From Kocuria sp. p3-SID1428 (GTDB lineage Bacteria > Actinomycetota > Actinomycetes > Actinomycetales > Micrococcaceae): a DNA stretch of 62,528 nucleotides. Where the stretch lies: the NCBI RefSeq assembly GCF_025149945.1, contig NZ_JALXVH010000008.1:1-62528 (forward strand), read 5' to 3'. Each line of letters starts with the position of its first letter. Within the stretch, counting starts at the first letter, position 1. A program made the position numbers and the translations under genes. The notes under the pieces were generated by a model. That model was not told where the DNA came from, did not search any database, and worked only from the letters and a program-made list of their open reading frames with translations. Shown piece after piece: positions 58,641 through 62,528 of this stretch.

Positions 58641-60218
58641 ATGTCACACGAGAGCAATGCCCCGGTGCAGCGCCCGGACGATCCCTTCGCCTATGAGCAG
58701 GAGGGCTTCCACAAAGGCCTCGGAGCGCGTCAGCTCCAGATGATCGCGATCGGCTCGGCGATCGGCACCGGGCTCTTCCTGGGTGCCGGTGGCCGGCTCG
58801 AGACCGCCGGCCCGTCGCTGTTCATCCTGTACGCGGTCTGCGGCTTCTTCGGCTATCTGATCCTGCGCGCCCTGGGCGAGTTGGTGCTGCACCGTCCGTC
58901 CTCGGGCTCATTCGTCTCCTACACCCGGGAGTTCTACGGCGAGCGCTCGGCCTTCGTCTCCGGCTGGCTCTACTGGCTGAACTGGGCCATGACGGCGGTC
59001 GCCGATGCCACAGCGCTGGCCATCTACATCGCCTGGTTCGGGCAGTACGAGTCCATGGCGTTCCTGGGGGAGATCCCGCAGTGGGTCGTGGCGCTGATCG
59101 TGGTCGTCGCGGTGGTCTCTCTGAACCTCGTCTCGGTCAAGGTCTTCGGCGAGATGGAGTTCTGGTTCTCCCTGGTCAAGGTCGGGGCGCTGCTGCTGTT
59201 CCTGGTCATCGGCATCATCTTCGTGATCTTCGGGACCCCCACGGGCAGCGAGGTGGGCTTCTCCCTGATCACGAGCGAGGGCGGGCTGTTCCCCAACGGC
59301 TTCCTCCCGGCCATCATCGTCACGCAGGGCGTCGTGTTCGCCTACGCCGGCATCGAGCTCGTGGGCACCACGGCCGGTGAGACCAAGGACCCGGAGAAGG
59401 TCATCCCGCGGGCGATCAACTCCGTGATCCTGCGCATCGCGGTCTTCTATGTGGGCTCCGTGGTCCTGCTGTGCATGCTCATGCCGTACACGGCATACTC
59501 CGCCGACGAGTCCCCGTTCGTGACCTTCTTCTCCTCGATCGGCGTGGAGGCTGCAGGTCCGCTCATGCAGCTCGTGGTGATCACCGCGGCCATGTCCTCC
59601 ATGAACGCCGGCATCTACTCGACCGGTCGCATCCTGCACTCCATGTCGGTGGCGGGCTCCGCGCCGAAGTTCGCCGGGACCATGAACAAGGCCGGTGTGC
59701 CGGTGGGAGGCATCCTGCTCACCGCGGTGGTGGCGCTGTTCGGCGTGGCCCTGAACTTCTGGGTCCCCGCACAGGCCTTCGAGATCGTGCTGAACATCGC
59801 CGCGATCGGCACCATGGCCTCATGGGCCGCGATCGCCATGTCCCACCAGAAGTTCCTGCAGCTCGTGAAGCTCGGGCAGTACACCCGCCCCGACTACCAG
59901 GCCCCGGGCGGCCGCTTCGCCGACTGGCTCGTGATCGCGTTCATCGCCGCGGTCGTGGTCCTGATCGCCTTCGACTACCCGGTGGGCACCTACACCCTGG
60001 TCGCCATGATCGCGGTCATCCCGTTCCTGGTCATCGGCTGGTTCGTGGTGCGCGACCGCGTCCGCGAGATCGCCGCGGCCCGCGACGGCTACACCGGCAC
60101 TTATCCCGTGGTGGGCACCAGCCCCGGTCAGGAGCTGCTCACCCAGCGCTCGCACCGTCCGGAGGATCCGCGCCGGGAGCCCTCGACGGATCGCGACGAG
60201 ACCCTCGGGGACCGCTGA
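58641..60218 (+). CDS. Amino acid permease (APC superfamily, AAT type)
   Basis: Imports an amino acid by proton symport. The 525-residue protein has twelve helices. The AAT opening is '[20 protein letters not shown]' and helix 3 has 'YLILRALGELVLHRPSSGSF'. The signature 'FAYAGIELVGTTAGETKDPE' is typical of GabP/AnsP/RocE/CycA transporters. The hydrophilic C-terminus is ~45 residues (HRPEDPRREPSTDRDE). ATG 58641 follows GAAGG. The nearby Lrp regulator and ornithine-cyclodeaminase-like enzyme suggest an amino acid catabolic set, possibly ornithine, proline or asparagine; the substrate is not determined. Confidence 0.92.
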   Translation: MSHESNAPVQRPDDPFAYEQEGFHKGLGARQLQMIAIGSAIGTGLFLGAGGRLETAGPSLFILYAVCGFFGYLILRALGELVLHRPSSGSFVSYTREFYGERSAFVSGWLYWLNWAMTAVADATALAIYIAWFGQYESMAFLGEIPQWVVALIVVVAVVSLNLVSVKVFGEMEFWFSLVKVGALLLFLVIGIIFVIFGTPTGSEVGFSLITSEGGLFPNGFLPAIIVTQGVVFAYAGIELVGTTAGETKDPEKVIPRAINSVILRIAVFYVGSVVLLCMLMPYTAYSADESPFVTFFSSIGVEAAGPLMQLVVITAAMSSMNAGIYSTGRILHSMSVAGSAPKFAGTMNKAGVPVGGILLTAVVALFGVALNFWVPAQAFEIVLNIAAIGTMASWAAIAMSHQKFLQLVKLGQYTRPDYQAPGGRFADWLVIAFIAAVVVLIAFDYPVGTYTLVAMIAVIPFLVIGWFVVRDRVREIAAARDGYTGTYPVVGTSPGQELLTQRSHRPEDPRREPSTDRDETLGDR

Positions 60219-60268
60219 CGCGCAGCTGCTCCAGCTCTCACCCGCCGCCGGGCGGCGTCGTGCTCGGC

Positions 60269-60697
60269 TCAGCGCACGACCGAGCTGAGCAGCAGGGAGG
60301 TCTCCGAGTTCACGACGCCCTTGATCGAGCGCATCCGGCGCAGCAGGTCGTCGAAGGCGCGCAGGTTCCGGCAGGAGATCTCCGCGACCAGGTCCCAGCC
60401 GCCGTTGGTGGTGTGCAGGCCCATGATCTCGGGCAGCCCGCGCAGCGAGCCGATGACCTGGTCCGTGGTGAAGCCCTGGACCTCGATGAACGAGATGGCC
60501 CGGACCTCGTCGTCGGACGCCGAGCGGGTGCGCACGGTGAAGCCGATGATCACGTCGCGGGCCATCAGGCGCTCGATGCTGCGGCTGATCGTGGTGCGCG
60601 AGACCCCCAGCCGCTCGGCGAGCGCGGCGATGGGGGCTCGACCGTCGGCGCGCAGCTCGGCGATCAGGCGCCGCTCCAGCTCGGTGACCTCCGTCAT
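60269..60697 (-). CDS. Lrp/AsnC-family transcriptional regulator
   Basis: A 142-residue single-domain-pair Lrp protein. The helix-turn-helix is 'ALAERLGVSRTTISRSIERL', followed by a RAM ligand domain (IGFTVRTRSASDDEVRAISF). On the minus strand TAGCAT ends 7 nt before the ATG, so it is probably leaderless. It is divergent from the cyclodeaminase-like gene, 168 bp away. Direct repeats in that gap are candidate binding sites, so it probably controls that gene in response to an amino acid. Confidence 0.92.
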   Translation of the reverse strand: MTEVTELERRLIAELRADGRAPIAALAERLGVSRTTISRSIERLMARDVIIGFTVRTRSASDDEVRAISFIEVQGFTTDQVIGSLRGLPEIMGLHTTNGGWDLVAEISCRNLRAFDDLLRRMRSIKGVVNSETSLLLSSVVR

Positions 60698-60722
60698 GCG
60701 CAGAATGCTACGCGCCGCTGTG

Positions 60723-60793
60723 CAGACTGCGGCTCAAGTGAGCAGATTGCACACAGATTGCGGCTTATCCGCGCACTTCTCTGTTCATATTGT
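60723..60793 (+). promoter_or_regulatory. Promoter and possible Lrp sites before the cyclodeaminase-like gene
   Basis: cagattgc occurs at 60743-60750 and 60754-60761, 11 bp apart (one helical turn), with a one-mismatch copy cagactgc at 60723-60730. TTATCC (60765-60770) and TATTGT (60788-60793), 17 bp apart, form a plausible promoter immediately downstream. Confidence 0.5.
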
Positions 60794-60865
60794 GGAACGG
60801 GTCACTCGACGAACCGTGCAGCAGCTCGTCAGCAGCAGTTCCCCAACACGTCAGAAGGAGGCCGT

Positions 60866-61894
60866 ATGCCGCAGCTCGTGGATGTTCCGTCCATGGCGCA
60901 GTGGATCCAGCGCGAGGGCGTCGGATCGATCATCGAGAGGATGGTCGGCTACATCGAGGAGGACTTCCGCAAGTGGGAGCGCTTCGACAAGATCCCGCGC
61001 GTGGCCACGCACACCCCGGTGGGGGTCATCGAGCTCATGCCCACCTCGGATCTCGAGACGTACAGCTTCAAGTACGTCAACGGGCATCCGTCGAACCCCG
61101 CCCGCGGGTACCAGACGGTGACCGCCTACGGGATGCTCTCGGATGTCGACAACGGCTATCCCACGTTCTTCGCCGAGATGACCCTGCTGACCGCGCTGCG
61201 CACTGCCGCGAACTCGGTCATGTTCGCCCGACAGCTGGCGCGCAAGGACTCCAAGGTCATGGCGCTGATCGGCGCCGGAAGCCAGTCGGAGTTCCAAGCC
61301 CTGGGCTTCCGCTCGGTGCTCGGCATCGAGGACCTGCGGGTCTACGACGTCGATCCCGCCGCCATGGAGAAGCTCCGCCGGAATCTGGAGCCGCTCGGCT
61401 TCCGGATCACGCTGGCCGATTCCGTCGACGAGGCTGTGGAGGGCGCCGACATCATCACCACCTGCACCGCCGACAAGGCGCAGAACAAGGTGCTCTCCGA
61501 TCATCAGGTGCGTCCCGGCGTGCACCTAAACGCAGTGGGCGGAGACTGCCCGGGCAAGACCGAGCTCGAGGCGGACATCCTGCGCCGGGCCAGCGTGTTC
61601 GTGGAGTTCACGCCGCAGACCCGCATCGAGGGCGAGATCCAGCAGATGGAGCCCGAGTTCCCGGTGGTCGAGTTCTGGCAGGTGCTCACCGGGGCCGCAC
61701 GTGGCCGCAGCTCGGACGACGAGATCACGCTCTACGACTCCGTGGGCTTCGCGATCTCCGACTTCTCCGCGCTGCGCTGCGTCCGCGATGCCACGGCGGA
61801 CACGGATCTGCAGCAGCACATCGACCTGATCGCCGATCCCGATGACCCCAAGGACCTGTACTCCCTGGTCAAGGCGCCGGTCCCTGTGGGTTGA
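60866..61894 (+). CDS. Ornithine cyclodeaminase/mu-crystallin family enzyme
   Basis: A 342-residue NAD(P)-dependent enzyme. The N-terminal half is the substrate domain, including 'TYSFKYVNGHPSNPARGYQT', where the Lys-x-x-N-x-P pattern is typical of true ornithine cyclodeaminases. The Rossmann part is 'VMALIGAGSQSEFQALGF'. 'HLNAVGGDCPGKTELEADIL' (GGDCPGKTEL) contains the conserved Asp and Lys that close the active site. Converts ornithine to proline and ammonia if the family's main activity holds. A strong AGAAGGAGG site lies 5 nt before ATG 60866. It is probably regulated by the divergent Lrp protein. Confidence 0.9.
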   Translation: MPQLVDVPSMAQWIQREGVGSIIERMVGYIEEDFRKWERFDKIPRVATHTPVGVIELMPTSDLETYSFKYVNGHPSNPARGYQTVTAYGMLSDVDNGYPTFFAEMTLLTALRTAANSVMFARQLARKDSKVMALIGAGSQSEFQALGFRSVLGIEDLRVYDVDPAAMEKLRRNLEPLGFRITLADSVDEAVEGADIITTCTADKAQNKVLSDHQVRPGVHLNAVGGDCPGKTELEADILRRASVFVEFTPQTRIEGEIQQMEPEFPVVEFWQVLTGAARGRSSDDEITLYDSVGFAISDFSALRCVRDATADTDLQQHIDLIADPDDPKDLYSLVKAPVPVG

Positions 61895-61920
61895 CCTGCA
61901 ACGACTCCCGCAGCGCCTCA

Positions 61921-61952
61921 GGACGGCCGACAGCACCCGCTGTCGGCCGTCC
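61921..61952 (+). terminator. Terminator after cyclodeaminase-like gene
   Basis: A perfect 14-bp stem (61921-61934 with 61939-61952) with a 4-nt loop, 26 bp after the stop. Confidence 0.85.
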
Positions 61953-62021
61953 CCCTATGTGGCAGCTGACATGACCGGTTATCCGGATGGCGCAGCGATC
62001 TGTGTGCGATTGAATGTATTC

Positions 62022-62468
62022 ATGCTTCGAGCACCGCTGATCGCGACCCCGGCCATCGTGGTGGTCGTCGCTGTCATGGTGCCGCTGGTGAGCAGCGAGT
62101 TCGTCTCGGTCAGCATCGCGGCCGGACTGATCGCCGTGATCGGCGCCTGGTGCGTGCCGGCGACCTACACGCAGGGCGAGACTGGCTCGCTGCTGACGGT
62201 GGGCCGCGACGTCTGGACACAGCGGCTCGCTCGCCTCAAGACCCTGCAGCTCGTGGTGGCCGGCGGCGTGCTGGTGGGACTCGTGGGCCTCGAGCTGCTG
62301 AGTGCGACCATGGCGGCCATGTTCGGCATCGGTGTCGCCCTGGCGATCGGCGCCTTCACCGGCGCCTCGTCCGGAGCCGCCGCCTCGGATTCTGCGGCTC
62401 CCGGTGCGGGCTCGACGGGACCCGGAAGCGCGTCCCACATCGCCCGGCACGCGCACCACACTCACTGA
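62022..62468 (+). CDS. Small membrane protein, function unknown
   Basis: A 148-residue protein with four hydrophobic helices (LIATPAIVVVVAVMVPLV; VSIAAGLIAVIGAWCV; LQLVVAGGVLVGLVGLELL; MAAMFGIGVALAIGAFTG). A Ser/Ala/Gly-rich tail ends in a His-rich stretch (HIARHAHHTH). I start at ATG 62022; earlier in-frame ATGs (for example 61971) are possible. The preceding ~100 bp are AT-richer than average. I do not recognise a family. The last 60 bp of the window hold no gene. Confidence 0.6.
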   Translation: MLRAPLIATPAIVVVVAVMVPLVSSEFVSVSIAAGLIAVIGAWCVPATYTQGETGSLLTVGRDVWTQRLARLKTLQLVVAGGVLVGLVGLELLSATMAAMFGIGVALAIGAFTGASSGAAASDSAAPGAGSTGPGSASHIARHAHHTH

Positions 62469-62528
62469 CACTCGGCACTCTCGCCGAGTCGCGCCCTCTT
62501 CTGTCCGCGCCTACGTGCCTTAATGCGC

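Overview
This 62.5 kb window is high-GC DNA (roughly two thirds G+C by eye) from an actinobacterium, most likely a Micrococcaceae member (Kocuria/Rothia/Arthrobacter-like). Supporting signs are lysS, lsr2, a ClpC-type Clp ATPase, an MSHB-era actinobacterial transporter set, an ArgA-like N-acetylglutamate synthase, many putative leaderless genes and 11-nt PHO-box repeats. The genus is inference; no rRNA is present.

Layout. (1) 1-11.2 kb is a housekeeping block: lysS, a small membrane protein, lsr2, clpC, an N-acetylglutamate synthase, mutY, a long disordered membrane protein, radA and an FUSC-type transporter. (2) 11.3-17.6 kb is phosphate uptake: pstSCAB behind a PHO box, then a convergent Pit transporter with its DUF47/PhoU-like partner. 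(3) 17.7-20.7 kb holds an unknown protein and a three-domain glutaminase-STAS-cNMP protein. (4) 20.8-27.6 kb is a scarred integration hotspot: an intact tRNA-Lys(TTT) followed by four further partial copies of its 3' end. Between these lie a transposase remnant, a DUF1275 protein, a low-GC HNH-like gene, an N-truncated tyrosine integrase, a phage capsid fragment and a membrane-anchored unknown. (5) 27.6-52.8 kb is a transporter-rich accessory region: YfcC, a paired SMR efflux pump with TetR, YeiH with LysR, SodC, MFS, GltS, POT, an acyltransferase, RecQ fused to a phosphoribosyltransferase-like domain, tRNA-Ser, CDF, an NCS1 permease, prolyl oligopeptidase and an FAD protein. Three adjacent genes near 37-38 kb are broken. 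(6) 52.9-58.0 kb encodes a secreted nuclease and a secreted 5'-nucleotidase sharing the same charged C-terminal tail. (7) 58.0-62.5 kb holds a decayed permease copy, its intact relative, an Lrp regulator, an ornithine-cyclodeaminase-like enzyme and a small membrane protein.

How genes fit together. Phosphate acquisition is the strongest theme. Secreted nuclease and 5'-nucleotidase would release phosphate from extracellular nucleic acid, and PstSCAB and Pit would import it. PHO-box-like direct repeats precede both pstS and the nucleotidase gene.

Most notable unexplained structure. Five dispersed palindromes, each exactly 64 nt in its core, sit next to gene ends between 29 and 48.5 kb. They share primary sequence as well as hairpin structure, and one pair shows compensated base changes. 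I did not recognise this family. Other leads are the tRNA-Lys repeat array, the shared C-terminal tail of the two secreted enzymes, the Trp/Asp-rich insertion in the glutaminase fusion, and eight genes whose -10-like hexamer lies 6-7 nt before the ATG.
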